From Mauremys mutica (taxonomy: Eukaryota; Chordata; Testudines; Geoemydidae): a stretch of 64,000 bases of DNA. The position numbers were made by a program, and so were the translations under genes. Below, piece by piece: positions 12,481-25,009 of this stretch (position 1 is the first letter of the stretch; each line of letters begins with the position of its first letter). The stretch is taken from contig NC_059076.1 in NCBI RefSeq assembly GCF_020497125.1, positions 9,167,951-9,231,950 of the forward strand, read 5' to 3'. Below the pieces are notes generated by a model, which saw nothing but the letters and a program-made list of their open reading frames with translations, made no database searches and had not been told where the DNA came from.

Positions 12481-14030
12481 TTTATAGTCAGGCCTCCTCA
12501 GTATTAATAAGTGCTCCTTCGTTATCAGAAGGGAGATGTTCTGTCAGGACACTGCAATATGAATGTTATAGGTCTTGCACATCTCAGAAGTCGCGCTGTC
12601 TCTCCTATGTCACTTCAGGGTTATGACTAATAAGACCCTTACCTGTGAAGCACCCACGTATCTCTCCCTGCTCCTGCCTGTATGGGCACAGAGATCCCGT
12701 TGGAACATGGCATTGGGGAAAGGTGTATTTGTCAACTGTGGTCTTTGCATTATAACTGAATCTCAGTAAAGTGCCAACATTTCTAAAATGTGCTGAAGGC
12801 CTAGCCAGTCGCATCGAAATAATCTGCCATTAAAAAGTCGTCTCCAGCTGGATCGCTGAAGAAAGGGTATAAATAAATGCAGATAATTAATGCTACATCC
12901 TGGTTTAGAGAGCTGAATGCATCAAGGGTGAGGTATTCAAAAGAGCTCAACATTGGCCTCTCTCTGCTCCCGTTGAAGTCCATGGGAGTTATACCACTGA
13001 CTTTACTGGGAGAAGAATTAGGCAAATACTGACCACTCTGCAAAATCCCACTCTTAAAGCATTTTTAAAACCAGTTAGGTACATTGGAGAGTTGTCTTTC
13101 CTTCCTCTGATGTGTCAGCTATCACTGTGGAAAGCAGGATGGTCTAGAACACAACATATTTTTACAGACCTAGTTGTGAGGATAGTGAATCTTCATGTCT
13201 TTAAAATCATAATTCCGTGTCTCTTATTTAATTATGAGAATAATGTGCACACTATATGCTGTATATTTTGCTAGCTGATAACAAAAAGTGAGATGTTCAG
13301 AAGAGGTATTCCATAATTAAAAAATAGTTTTTAAAGTCTAAATCTCTTTCCATAACTCTCTGTGAATGACCTGAATTAATGAATTTTTCGGGTAGGAGTA
13401 TTTAGTTTCACAATCCTTCCCCCCACCACACACACACATTTTCCTCCCCCTTCCCCCACCAAGTTGGAGATTGATGTCTGATTAAAACATCTCTCCCGTA
13501 CTGGAGAAATTTCCAATTAAAAAAATTCCTTTAGCAAATAGAGAGATGTCAAGTTAGAAAAAATCTCAGTTGCACGCATTGTGGCCTTTCAACCAAACTC
13601 TGACATTTGAGCTCTTTGAGGGTTACAGGAATAATTACAGTCATTTGTATGGGCTGATATTGAGTTCTTGGCAAACTAAATGTAGAAAAGGATTAGCATT
13701 CTCATTCACAAAGGAATCCTGCTTATTAGATACTGGATTCTTGAAATAATTCTGTTCAGTCTTTTTAGATTGGGGTTTACTATTGTACAATGTTTCCCAG
13801 TCTGGCGCTCTCTTTTGGTAGATAATTGCAATAAGACTAAGTGTGCAATTTAAAAAGCCCCCAGTTTATTCAGCCAATATTGAGCCTATTTGCATTCTTA
13901 AAATACCTGGGAACACATGTTCTGTACGTTATAGTTCAGACTGTATTTCCACCTGTGTGGAAAGAAGCCAAAATCAATAGTGTAAGTAGCTGATATTTAG
14001 CAGTGCCAAGCACAATCTATCTATTAATGG
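12481..14030. other. Unassigned AT-rich sequence
   Basis: A short palindromic repeat related to the 'ttgaagtccatgggagtta' family sits at 12926-13042. The rest is AT-rich, with a C-rich patch and a CA run near 13420-13440, and has no recognised gene. Confidence 0.4.
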
Positions 14031-14175
14031 CTAGAAATCCCAACAGAGATCAGAGCACATTGTACACACACAGAGGAAGAGATAGTCACTCCCCAAAGAG
14101 CATATGGTATAATAGCCCAGACAGATAAAGAGTGGGAGGGGAAGCAGAGGCCTTATTGTAAGAAAGGCCAAGAAT
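14031..14175 (+). repeat. MIR-like SINE fragment
   Basis: Contains 'cagagcacattgtacacaca' and 'agacagataaagagtggga' in the order found in the central part of the other MIR-like copies. The 3' part is missing. Confidence 0.4.
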
Positions 14176-14655
14176 AGAAAAGCAGAGGTTAGCGATGGAG
14201 GTCACTCACTGCAATAGCTTCATGCCAATGCAGGATTGTTCCTTGTGTTTGGTCCAGTCACATTTTGAATGCCCTGAGCAATGGAGTTTCACTGCTTGCC
14301 TTCAGATTTTTTTTCCCCATAGACGGATACATCTCACCCTGAGAAAGTTGTTTCTACTAGTCAGCCGCTTTCCTTGTTAACTACTGCCACATCTCTCCTA
14401 GGTTATTCCCCCCTACCAAATGTTTCTTTTCCATCACTGGTGCTACCACCCCAGAGTCAGAGATGTGCCCTGTATGGGCTGTGGAGCTGAGATTCCCAGT
14501 TAGCCACCCCCTCCACAGGCTGTGGCCGTGAGTGCTGTGGGATGCTAGTTTTACGTATCTGTCAGTGGCAGTGCTGCAGAGTGGCATTTTTGGTGCAGTT
14601 CTCAGAGCTCCTGTATTAGCTGTACCATAGCAACTTGCTGACTCAGCAGACCTCA
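14176..14655. other. Unassigned non-coding sequence
   Basis: Nothing definable was found. Short frames occur on both strands without domains. Confidence 0.35.
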
Positions 14656-15317
14656 GTGTTGTTCTTAAAGAAAGACTGCAGGCTCGGTTGGGTGGTGAAG
14701 GTGCTCAGCCAGGTTCATTGTCAACCACGCATGGTCCTGGTGCCCCAGCTCAGTGGGTACAGGTACGCTAGCACACATATGCCTGCGGTAAGGTACCAGC
14801 TCAGAATGTGTGCTGTCCCCTAGGCTACCACCAAGTGCACCTCCTGTGACTTCTCCTTTTATACATTGATACAAACAAGTTATGCGTTACACTCCTGATT
14901 TACTACTCTTGTATCTGCTATTTCGAACAAAACACCCTCATACATTTTCCTGTCTCCGCCCGCCCCTTATCATCTGAGGGGTCGGTGGGTCCCTGTACCA
15001 TCTCTTAGGAATGTGTTTCTGTAGTTAGTTGAGAATGCTGAGTGTTCCTGCACCATCCTCTCAGGTCAGGAATGTGCTCACTTGGTTGGCTAATACCTGG
15101 TGTGTTGCTATTCTGCAAAGGCCAGGCCTACTCTCATTCACAGCCTTTGGTTCCTACTATTCGTTATGCCTTGGGCTCCAGCAAGGCCTATATCTGGTAG
15201 CATGCTCCGTGCACCACGAGCTTTAAAGCAGGCGCTGCCATGCTCTGAGCACCGGGCTCCAGCCTTCATGGGTTCCCATAAATATGCTCACTGAGTAATG
15301 CCTTACTAGGGCTGTCA
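14656..15317 (-). mobile_element. Possible LTR of an endogenous retroelement
   Basis: The composition and a start on the minus strand with 'TGACAGCCC' near 15317 are LTR-like, and the block resembles an interspersed LTR I associate with turtle genomes. I see no target duplication and no linked coding region. The call rests partly on recollection and is weak. Confidence 0.3.
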
Positions 15318-16194
15318 GAAACTAAGTCCTTGTAGTCAGGTTACAATGGAAGACCAACAAGAGTTCCTAACCCAGACCCTACAGGCAGCCCAGCACAGGA
15401 CATGAGAGAACTGTGACTCATTGTAACCCGTCCGCACCACCCTGCCTGCAGTCCCTTGCCCATTATTGTATCCTCCCGTAGTGGCTACCGCTGGCCCCTG
15501 CCAGCAGCAGGCTGCTCCTCACCCCAGCTCCCAACCTGCCTGCGGCCTGACCTTCCCTCCCTCTCTCTCACTGCAGTTTTGGCCCACTGCTCCTGCTCAC
15601 ATGTTAGCTCTGACTCTCTGTCCAATCCCTCTGACCCCAAGAAGTTGTTTCCTATTCTTGGTATCATGGAGCCCCACTGACTGGTGGATGAACAATGTCA
15701 CTAGACCCTTTCCCAGCCGCTCAGCAGAGGTAGAGGGAAGGGAGCCTGCAATAAGCCAGCAGGTGTCTGAAGATCTGTTTCTGAAAATCTTTGGAGATTT
15801 TGGGGGAGGGGGCGGGGACCCAACTTTTCTTTTGCAATTGTAGAGGGCTCCTCTGATCAGATCCCTAAACGATGGTCTGGAGTGCAGGAGCCCTGTTACA
15901 GTTGCTGTGCTCCAGCCCAGAAGTGGCTGCACTTTAGGAGCAGACAGAGTAATATGACAAAACACAATAGTTTTTAAAGAACTGGGTGAGGGGGTTCCTG
16001 GGAAACCAAGTTAAACAAAGTCTTAGTAACTCTGCAAATCTTTTGGAAAAAGCTGCCTCTTCTGCAGAAGAAGCCCAAATTAATTAGCATTCTAGGTAAT
16101 CAGGACTGCACAGAGGTAGTGAATTAAATTCTACTTTTATTATTAAGGTATATAACTTATTTTTAAAGGCGGCAGTACCTGTTAGCTTGAGTAC
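15318..16194. other. Unassigned non-coding sequence
   Basis: Frames of up to 125 codons occur on both strands over the same bases (15466-15965), which argues against real coding. No repeat ends were found. Confidence 0.35.
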
Positions 16195-16385
16195 TGACTG
16201 TGAATAGTAAGTCTTAGGTTCTATCTTTGCTTCTGCCACTAGCCTGCCGAGTGATCTGGGGAAAGTCATTTCACCTCTCTGCCTTAGTTTCCCTTTTTGT
16301 AAAAGGAGGAGGAGGACCTCTTGGGGAAGCACAGTGAGATCATCTCCTGATGAGAAGTTCTGTATAAGATCTAGGTATTACTACC
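16195..16385 (-). repeat. MIR-like SINE, antisense
   Basis: The order 'ggaaagtcatttcacctct', 'ctgccttagtttccc', 'tttgtaaaaggaggagg' is the reverse complement of the MIR-like core seen elsewhere in the window. Confidence 0.6.
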
Positions 16386-16555
16386 CACTAAAATAGATCA
16401 AAAGGCAGGTTAGGTTACATACTTGAAGAGCCAAGCTGCTTTGTTCAAGAGACATAGTAACTCTTGAAGTTACTTAAACAGCTCAGACTGGAGCAATCCT
16501 CCTTTTCCAAATGCATGACTTTAACCACGGATGTTGTCTTTGATCCTACAGACTG

Positions 16556-16690
16556 CAGGGCTTTTCAGATCCTGGGCAGGTTTTCAAAAGTACTGTTAGC
16601 ATCTGTCATTGGGAACAATGGGGAAGGACTTCCCCACTGAGAACAACGGGAGTTGCTGGGTGCAGAGCAGGTTTGAAAATCCATCTGTGC
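16556..16690. repeat. Palindromic MITE-like repeat
   Basis: Inverted ends 'caggttttcaaaagtact' and 'caggtttgaaaatcc' enclose a self-complementary centre around 'ggaaggacttccccactg'. No open frame. Confidence 0.45.
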
Positions 16691-17565
16691 TGCTTTAGAC
16701 TGTATTCTGTCAAGGGACTTATCTGAAGGTTCTGGTAGAACGGGCATACTGACCGCCCCGAGGCAGGCATTCTGCCTGTAGGAATGCGTCACTCAATCAT
16801 TATTCTGTCCAGGTGCTTGGTCCGAAGTTCAAGGGGAAACAGAGAGTTGGACATAGGTTAGATTTCCCCTCTCACTGTGACTGGCTTGGCTTTTCTTCCA
16901 GTCACAGACTTCAGATGTGGGGTTGTCTGAATTCATCTCAACTCAGCAAAAATGTGCAGACACCCTCCTGAATTAACCTCAGAGGTGTAGAGATGCCTTT
17001 ATCTAGTGTAGGGGGTAATTCTGCCACTCACTGAAACCGAGTAGCCAGTTCTTGGCTTTCACTAGGTAAAATCTCAGAGTCTTTTTACTTCCTGCCTGAA
17101 AATTATGCCATAGCTCCCTGTTGCCAGGTTTCGCTGTGCTGCACTTACACTGTCAGTCTCACCCCCATCTTATTTCCCATCTGCTTTCCTTCTCATCTTT
17201 CTCTCTGGCAGAGTCAGGACTTTGTTTTCTCTCTGACAGAGAGTTCTGCTTTCTGTTTCGCTTGGTCTCTGCTTGCTTCTAGGAATCTTTCTCTTTTCAC
17301 AGCGCTGCCTTTTCAAAAGGTGGATCTCATCCACTTTCCCACAGACACTGCATCGCGCTGGAGTGAGGAGGCCTTTCAACACTTTTCTTGTCAGCAGCTC
17401 AGCAATGGCCTTGGTTGAAAAACAATCCACTTTATCTATGTACCACAGTATCCGAGCACCTCAAAGCCATTTTCACACCCTGGGTCGTTCTGACAGTACC
17501 TCTGCAAGCTTGGGAAGTTCTGGTACCCCCATTAGGCAAATGGAGAACAGCAGTAGAGAGACTAA
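16691..17565. other. Unassigned non-coding sequence
   Basis: Overlapping short frames on both strands (17170-17596) have no domain. No repeat boundaries were seen. Confidence 0.35.
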
Positions 17566-17760
17566 GGGCCAGTTCCTCGGGTATTTAGGTACCTAACTCT
17601 CGTTTGAATTCAGCCAGAGTGAGGCACCTAAATTCCTTTTGAGGATCCAGGCCAGACTGACTTGCTCAGCATTATACAGGAAGTCTCTGACACAGGAAAT
17701 TTAACACAAGCTTTGTGAGTGATAGGCTAGTACCTTAACCACTAGACCACCCTGCCATTC
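17566..17760. repeat. MITE-like palindrome followed by MIR-like tail
   Basis: At 17570-17655, 'gggccagttcctcggg' and 'ttttgaggatccaggcc' are inverted ends around 'tatttaggtacctaac' and 'gaggcacctaaattcc'. Bases 17656-17760 end with 'taaccactagaccaccctgc', the usual 3' part of the MIR-like SINE. Confidence 0.5.
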
Positions 17761-19093
17761 TAGTCAGCACGTTCTTTTCCTGCTTAGAAACAAAAGCCAA
17801 AACCTTGCTCACACTAAAACCCAGGGTCGAATCAATATCAGGGAACACAGTTAAACCTTCCCTTTAATTCTCATGTGGCCACTTTCACCTTTTTTCATCA
17901 TGGGCCTCTACGTGTGTGCTATGAAAATCTTAGTAACTATCAGGAATATTGTAGGTGGCCCATTAAAAATTATATCATAGCCTAAAAGTTAGAATGCAGG
18001 TTCCAAAGACTATGAACTCCCTCTCTTGCTTTTGTTAAGAATTCTCTTGCATTGCCTTTATATGTTAAGTCCATGCCAACGCCCCTCCACGTAAAACCAT
18101 CAGTTTACTTATTGGATCATGAATCAGTAATAATAATGAAACTTGGGGTTTTTTCCTTCAGGGCTAAGCAGCATGGCAAATTCCCATACTTATAAAATGG
18201 TACATTCTTGACTGACATTTGTCTCACTTCCTCCCAGTACTTTCTCCATCAGAAGCGCATTGAGGGGGAGGGGCAGTTTTCCCACCGTGTTAAAGCGCAC
18301 ACGCTCCATCTGTGCTTCTGCCAGCTGCTGGCTCGACATGCTTGCTGCAGCTGTGGCAATGTGCACTGAGGAGAGAACCGCAGAGCAAACAGAAGAGCAG
18401 CCACCTCGTGTATTTAGGATTCAGCCGGCACACAAAACTGAACGCGCCCCTTCTGCGTTGACGTTAGCTACAGGTTCAATCGACAATATGCTGATTCTAT
18501 CATAATGCAGAAAATTGGTTAATTCCCTCTGGAAATTTACAATAAATATAATTCTCCCCTGGAACTGCTCTTGCTGCTTCCTTTGATTGGATGATGCTAT
18601 CTCCTTGCTTCTTAAGCGAGGCACAAAGAGAACATTTAACAGCAGAGTATGTACATTTATATAAAACTGCACATTTTATGTGCAAACTTTAGTTTCTCTA
18701 TAAATATTGACATGTGAAAATAATTAGAGTTGGGCGCCAATCCAAAGTTAAGTGGTTACTACCTGTGCGGAATGTTCTTGTTTTAAAGTCTCTAGTAAAT
18801 CATTTGCACTTCGCTCTCCTTCCACTGGCAAAATGTGTTGCCCCCTTTAGACATTTCTGTTAGTGCAGTCCCGAAAAGTGCGCTGGAGTGTAATTCCAGG
18901 AGTGAGGTCATGTTGGCCACTGCCGTGATGTCACTTGCACTGCAGGCTGCTTTGTCAATTAAAGTGATGCAGCATGCTGCAAGTACTTGCCTGGGGAAGA
19001 CATTTCTGATAGTAGGGGACAATTCTAGTTCAGCAAGTGGCGGTATAACAAGATAGACAAATTCTGACTGAGAATAAGGCACCATTTTTACAG
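17761..19093. other. Apparently unique sequence, no repeat recognised
   Basis: This stretch lacks the repeat signatures seen around it. It contains balanced-composition blocks at 18250-18500 and 18830-19070 with short frames on both strands. It could hold conserved non-coding or regulatory DNA, but nothing in the sequence alone proves that. Confidence 0.3.
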
Positions 19094-19320
19094 TGAGGGT
19101 AATTAATCATTGGAACAATTTATCTAGGGATATTATGTATTCTCCGCCACTTGGAGTCTGGAAATCAAAATTGGGTGTCTTTCAATAACTATGCTATTGC
19201 TCAAACAGATAGTCCTGCATTGAGTCCATAATAACTAGGTGGAATTCTGTGGCCTGTGTTATTCATGAGGTCAGATTAGATTATCACACTCATCACTTTT
19301 GGCCTTGAAATCTATGAACT
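19094..19320 (+). mobile_element. CR1 LINE 3' tail
   Basis: Carries the CR1 3' landmarks in order: 'attaatcattggaacaattt', 'ttctccgccacttgg', 'ggcctgtgttattcatgagg' and a final 'ggccttgaaatctatgaac'. The same order occurs at 44160-44355. Only the 3' end is present. Confidence 0.75.
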
Positions 19321-19762
19321 TCCTACAGTTCAGCACATTTATTGGCAATATGCATCTGAGAAGCAGGCAGATGAGTTGTCATCTCCCAATACCTCTGCTA
19401 AAAAAACCAAAACCCACTGTATGATAGATTAAAAGTATTGTATCTTATTTCCCTTCCTATGTTGGTAAAGGAGAGAGATATTCCATGCTGTGCATGCAGG
19501 AGGTGAGGGTATAGATATAGCTTTAAGACAACTTTGCATCCTCCCTGTTCTGCACTGTGGTAGGGCAAACTCAGTCTCTGGTGTAGCCGGCTGCATTAAA
19601 TTGTATCAGACTTCCTGGAGTTGCCAATGGCTTGTGACACAAGTCAGAATGGCTGCAACAGCATGCGCAGTAGCACTGCCCCACAGAGGGGCTTAGGGGC
19701 TAGGTGCAGGGGACGAGTCCAGGAAGTGAACTGGAAGGTGCTTTCGAAAGGACACCCTTGAA

Positions 19763-19860
19763 AATGGCAGACCAGCTTCTCAGCAGGTGTAAACCAGCCT
19801 AATCCCGCCAAAGTCAGTGGAGCTGTGCTGATTTACACCCGCTGAGGAGCTGGCCCTTGT
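19763..19860. repeat. Palindromic MITE-like repeat
   Basis: Inverted arms 'cagcaggtgtaaaccagc' and 'gctgatttacacccgctga' enclose 'gtcagtggagctg'. The repeat is about 95 bases long and non-coding. Confidence 0.6.
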
Positions 19861-20654
19861 CATCACTGCATCACGCAGTGCTATTAGCTGATTAACGTCC
19901 TTGCAAAGCTGAGAGGAACTTTCTGGCCATCAGTTGTACTGTGATGACGTTCATAGAGACCTTCCACAGTAGAAAGCACCAATAGGGACTGGGAACCATA
20001 TTTTCTCTACTGTGCTGTTGAACTTAATGTTGTGCAGAAGAGAGTATGGGTGCTGCATAAGCCCAAATATGTCATTTTGTGCTCTAGCTTCAATTCCACC
20101 AGCTCTGTTGTGCTTGCAAGTGTCTCACTGCATGGGGATGGTTTTGTTGCAATTGTAAGAAGTGTGATTTCTGGAGCATTGATTTCGTCTAAGAGTTTGA
20201 AACACTTTCTAGTTCTCTTCTTCCTATGATTTTATCTATTTGTTTATGTTCCTGTAAAATGGAGCTTTCAAAGAAGGAAGAATTAGTGCTGTTTTTTTGT
20301 TTTTCCCAACATGCCATTTTATCAGCAACTAGTTTTCTTTGCTCCCAGATTAACACTGTTGAGGCTGCTTGACCTCATTATTAATGAGACTAAACAAGAA
20401 AATGCTTTAATTTCCACTGGAACAAAGAAAATGACATGCCAGTCAAAGACACTGGCAGAGAAGTAGGCTTGATGTCCATTCTTATGTGAGTTTTACAGAT
20501 GTGCAGGGAAACACTATGCATATGCATACATACACATAGCATTGAGGAGCTAACTGAGACTAAGACTAATGAGATTTGGGCCACTTCTCTTACTTCAGCC
20601 ATTTCTAATTGTTATATAGTCCTTAGTATTCTTGCCTCATGCAAGACTATGTCT
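19861..20654. other. Unassigned non-coding sequence
   Basis: No gene or repeat with clear ends was found. Confidence 0.35.
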
Positions 20655-20925
20655 ACAAGACACCACAGTTCTGACTATGGGAGCATGACTAGCCCTGTGA
20701 ACCAAAAATGCTGCTCTATAACTCCCCCTTGTGGATGCTGCGGGCACAAACTAAAACATTCCTAGTTTGCAGTAATGTGGCCCTCTTCCAACACAAGGAC
20801 GTTAGTGCAAATTAGGAACCTTTTAGTTGGTGCCAGCAGCATCCACAAGGGGGAGTTACAGTGCAGCATTTTGGTCTATGCTGCTAATCACCTCCTGTAG
20901 TCCAAACTGTGGGGGAGCGTAGCCA
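20655..20925. mobile_element. Long-inverted-repeat MITE
   Basis: Two arms of about 110 bases (20663-20770 and 20807-20920) are inverted copies with roughly 80 percent pairing by eye, separated by a 36-base loop. The best block is 'aactcccccttgtggatgct' on the left against its complement on the right. No coding capacity. The fold would be a long hairpin if transcribed. Confidence 0.75.
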
Positions 20926-21385
20926 TACCCCTGGAGAGTCAGGGTCTGCAGGACTAGGTCTGACTTCTAGTCCCAGTTCTGCCACAAACCTCCTGTGTGA
21001 CTGTGGGTAAGATCCTGAAATCAAGATCCTCCAGGGTATCTAGGTGCCTAACTCCCATTAACTTCAGTGGGATTTAGGCATCTTAATACCTTTTCAGGTT
21101 TTATCTTCTCGGTGCCACAGATTCCTCACCTGTAAACAGGGGCTAATAATACTTATCTTACTACTTGGGATTGTGGACATAAAGATTCTGATAGCCTCAT
21201 AGGTAAAGCAGTGGGCATCCATTGCTGGCTTCCATTCCTGGCTTCCATTCCTGGCTCAGTCTGTGACTTTCTGTATGACCTAGACTAGTAACCTCCCCTC
21301 TCTGTGCCTAACCCATAAAGGGGAGGTAAAGATACTAACTATGACAGATAAGGCAACTTCCTGCAATATCTTTGGGAGCTCTCAC
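20926..21385 (-). repeat. Degenerate MIR-like SINE pieces, with one MITE piece
   Basis: Pieces of the MIR-like antisense consensus occur at 20940-21010, 21105-21190 and 21210-21340 ('cctcccctctctgtgccta', 'cctcacctgtaaacagggg'). A 'taggtgcctaactccca' MITE piece lies between them at about 21045. A 16-base segment around 'tggcttccattcctggc' (21222-21258) is locally duplicated. Confidence 0.45.
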
Positions 21386-21550
21386 TGTGTCAAGTTAATG
21401 GGGGGACATTGTGGGACAGGGTATTGTCTGTAATTTCAGGGGGTGGGGATCGCAGCCCAGCTGAGAACAGTGGGAGATGATTAGGCAAACTCACTCAAGA
21501 TGTATCACTTACCGTGAGCTACCACCACCTGGAGAGGTTTGCATGTACTA

Positions 21551-21675
21551 AAAAGCAACAAAGAGTCCGGTGGCACCTTATAGACTAACAGAAAGTCTAT
21601 GTTAGTCTATAAAGTGCCACAGGACTCTTTGTTGCTTTTTACAGATTCAGACTAACACGGCTACCCCTCGGATAC
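21551..21675. mobile_element. Penelope-like element terminal hairpin (short copy)
   Basis: It ends with 'agactaacacggctacccct', the PLE terminal sequence also present at 35950 and 48690. It contains an inverted pair, 'gcaacaaagagtccggtggc' against the complementary segment at 21616-21640. Near-identical 12-base flanks (21539-21550 and 21676-21687, 10 of 12 equal) fit the long target duplications of the other PLE copies here. Non-coding. Confidence 0.75.
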
Positions 21676-22245
21676 TTGCATACACTAGTTCATACTGGAG
21701 TCTCCAGAGAGCAACAGACAAGACTTTTGGATAAATCGCCCGAGTTTAAACTGATGCAAGGCCAGCAAGACTTTCTGTCCAAGGGACGTTCCAATCCTTG
21801 CTGGGAAGGGTTGGAAGGAAGTTGGCCTGTAAGACTCTGAAAGACTGATGGGTGACCTCTGGTAAGCTTTTAGCAAGTGTATAGGAACTTGTATTGTTTT
21901 TATGTTTTCACTCTAATGCTTTCCCTTTAAGAATAAATGTGCTTGTTTATAAACTGCTGGGAATTATGTTGTTCCTAGCCTTCACAGAGACAGCAAAGCA
22001 GAGACACTGTCCTGTTTTAGGCAATCTGGCTTGCTGGGAATATCACAGTGCAAGCAGGGAACTATACACCCTGGAAAAGTCAGGGTCTGGAGGGAGAGAG
22101 CTGTGGGTCTCTGCCCAAGAGAGGTGATGACAGAGGATACACACTATAGGCTCCTAGCACCTCAAAGGACCACAGAGGGGGAGCAGAGATGCAGTTGCCC
22201 TCAATTGTGACACCTACCTCCTTCATAAAGCATTTTGTGATATTT

Positions 22246-22430
22246 GGGGGAGGAGGGATAGCTCAGTGGTTTGAGCATTGGCCTATTAAATCCAGGGTTG
22301 TGAGTTTAATCCTTGAGGGGGCCATTTAGGGATCTGGGGCAAAAATCTGTCTAGGGATTAGGCCTGCTTTGAGCAGGTGGTTGGATTAGATGACCTCCTA
22401 AGGTCCTTCCCAACCCCAATATTCTATGAT
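22246..22430 (+). repeat. tRNA-derived SINE with CR1-like tail (turtle type)
   Basis: The head has a pol III A box 'tagctcagtggtt' and a decayed B box 'ggttgtgagtttaatcc'. A unique middle follows, then a 3' tail 'gatgacctcctaaggtcc' ending 'tattctatga' that matches the end of the CR1 at 47720-47827. This build (tRNA-like head plus CR1 tail) matches the tortoise pol III SINE family and supports a cryptodiran host. Confidence 0.85.
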
Positions 22431-24874
22431 ATACAGAAATGGCTCACCATAAGAAAGAGACATATTATTGACTATAAACTGCTTTACAATTAAGGCTTCT
22501 ATTTTTCAGGGTTCATTATTTTCATTTTATGGGTTTATTTCTAGCAATTTTTGAATTGTATGTAGATGTCCAAAAATCAGATTTTTTGGGGGGAGGGGTG
22601 CTTTTCCTTTGCATATGCCATGAGTAATATACACTAAATGCATGACTCACTACAGTAGTACATACTGTAATGAGTAATTTCCCTAGTGCATTTTAATGTA
22701 GGACTGTTTCAAACTGCATTATGTTAGAGCACACTCGGGAACCTTTAGTATGCACGCGCAGGAGCGATATGGACCAATTAATGAGCAACATGTTAGCACG
22801 CTTTAGAAATCACACTCCTGTAGTCCGCATTACTGCTTTGTGCAGGCAAGACCTTAGATGCAAGCAAACATTGATGGTGTTTTTCTAGTGTTCGTTGGAT
22901 AAACTCCTGTTTAATTTTGTATCGGTGTTGATGAGTTAAAACATAAAATTAGAAAACCTGTTTATGATTGTCAGATATAAGGTGCTGCGGACATGCAAAG
23001 TATGTTGCAGACCTCGTTGGACTAAGGAAGAACTGAACTGAAATCCCATTCTTTCATTCATACAACCACACCTAGGTAGCACAGAGACAATCAGATGCAA
23101 CATTACTTATCGTATATGCATCAGTGTGTATAATTAGATGGGTTTTAAAAATAGCTTTGTCCTTAATTCTGCATTTCTATTCTTTCATGATATAATATGT
23201 ATGTAAAATGCACCCTTGATGTTTATATTGAAATCTTAACATGAATAACTGGTGTGGTGTGTGTGTGTGTGTGTGTGTTTTAACCAGCAGTTTAATAGGA
23301 GTTTATCCAACGAACACTAGTAAAACAAAACAACAACCCGCTCCTACTGAACCTGATTCTTCTGTCAGGTGTAAATAAGAGTAACTCAGCAAAGTCAACA
23401 GAGTTACATAGGTGTGAGTGAGATTAGAATCAATGGCATTACTTCGTGTAGCAAATATTCCTTAGCAACTTCACTCTTGCTGCGTTTCAGCCTTTAATAA
23501 AAGTGTATATGCCACATTATAATTGTTAGATCAGTTCTAGGTGATGTAGTGACCATTTGGGTTTGTTTCTTTGTTTGTTTTTAAATCGGTAGCACCTACT
23601 CTGCATGTCAAGGTGTATATGATTTCCTTTTGAAGACGCTACCTTGTGTTGTGTCAGGCCTGGTTGCCAGAGGCACTTTCGTATGATTGTTGAGCAAATG
23701 TGCAACCTCTATGTGCTAATGCTAAATATCTTAATGGGAAGAAAAATACACACCACTTTCTATTCTTGCAGAACATCCTATTTTAGAAACAAAATGATGT
23801 GGGTCCTGATCTTGCAAGTACTTACACACGAGTTTAACTTGACACACGTAACTACACTCACTGGAGCCGATGGCATTACTTCTATGTGTAAAATTACTCA
23901 TATGTGTAAGGGTTTGCAGGACTGGGATGCCTTTGATGTTTCAAACCAGATTCTCAGCTATACTGGGTTTGTGCTTGCCACAGCTGAGGAGAAGAAAGAG
24001 GGATGGGGAAAGACAGGGGCTCTAAGCTACTTTCCACCCCATTCATCTTGGGGCTGATGGGAGGAGAAATGTCTCTAGATTACACCAGGGGCTAGCTGCA
24101 GCAGTCCCATAACACAAAATGGCACAAGCAGTGAACAGTGCAGGAGAAAGAAGAGATCCTTGATGGAAGAGGAATTTCAGCTTCCTGAGTGATGACCCAC
24201 ACTGCGGAATAAATGACCTCACAATTCCACTCCTATATTGCTGATGGAACCCTGGGACTCATTGATGCTTCCAAACAAAGGTGGGTTTGTTTGGTTTGGT
24301 TGTTTTTTTGTTTTTAACTGCTGTCTGTGGTACAGTCTTGATTTGTCAAAGGTCCCCTTTAACTGGGCAAATCTCTCTTTTTCCAGACACTCACCATTTG
24401 TGGTCACAGCCTTACCAGCAAGTCCCAGATAGCAGAATGAATCCTTGAATCTGGGAAGCACTGTCCTGAAGTGTCCCGCCAGTAGGATAAATTGGCCCTG
24501 TGACTCTCTCCAGGCCTGCCTCACTTGGAGAGACAGGACTGTGTTACTAGAAAGAAGTCTAAAAAGGCAGAAAGTGAAGAAGGGAAGTAGAATGGGGCCA
24601 GTACTCCAGAGAGGAGCTTGGACACAACTGGAAGGGGTTAAGCAGAAGGAGAGGAAAAGCCAGCAGCATTGACAGATACAGTAGATGAGCACTGCCATTA
24701 AAGGGGAGACAAGGAGAGAATGGAAATGGCTTAGTGTGACATGGCCGAATTCAGGTGGTTTATGCAGGCAAAGTATTAATCCACTGTTTGCTCAAATGGA
24801 AAGTCACAACTTTACATGGTAACTGAAGATTTGCAAAGTGTTCCTAAAGTTTCATATTTGTATTTAAAAAGGCT
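22431..24874. other. Unassigned non-coding sequence with a (GT)n run
   Basis: A GT microsatellite lies at about 23253-23279. Palindromic 'gtaa-actc' type repeat pieces lie at 23340-23430 and 23805-23920. Frames of 137 and 159 codons (23644-24057 +, 24219-24698 -) have no domain, and the first runs through repeat DNA, so I do not call them genes. Confidence 0.35.
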
Positions 24875-24925
24875 TTGACTCTGATCATCTAGTCTGACCT
24901 CCTGAGTAACACAGGAGCACCAAGC
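24875..24925 (-). mobile_element. CR1 3' tail remnant
   Basis: 'gatcatctagtctgacctcc' is the antisense CR1 3' landmark, identical to that at 57862-57881. The fragment is short. Confidence 0.6.
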
Positions 24926-25009
24926 CCAGGTTTTGTGGTAGAACTGGAGAAAATCCAGTGGCTACTCTGCTGTGAAACCCGCTGGTATGGTTTTGGGTTT
25001 CACTACAAA

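Noticed and set aside
12640..12760. Minus-strand donor-like CAG|GTAAGG with an open segment
   Set aside because: The upstream frame has no clear acceptor and the block may be part of a repeat. Too weak for an exon call.
23253..23279. GT run as a possible regulatory Z-DNA element
   Set aside because: An ordinary dinucleotide microsatellite; nothing nearby supports a regulatory role.
24219..24698. 159-codon minus frame with a hydrophobic start
   Set aside because: The hydrophobic N-terminus looks like a signal segment but no domain follows, composition is T-rich, and a + frame overlaps. No splice support.
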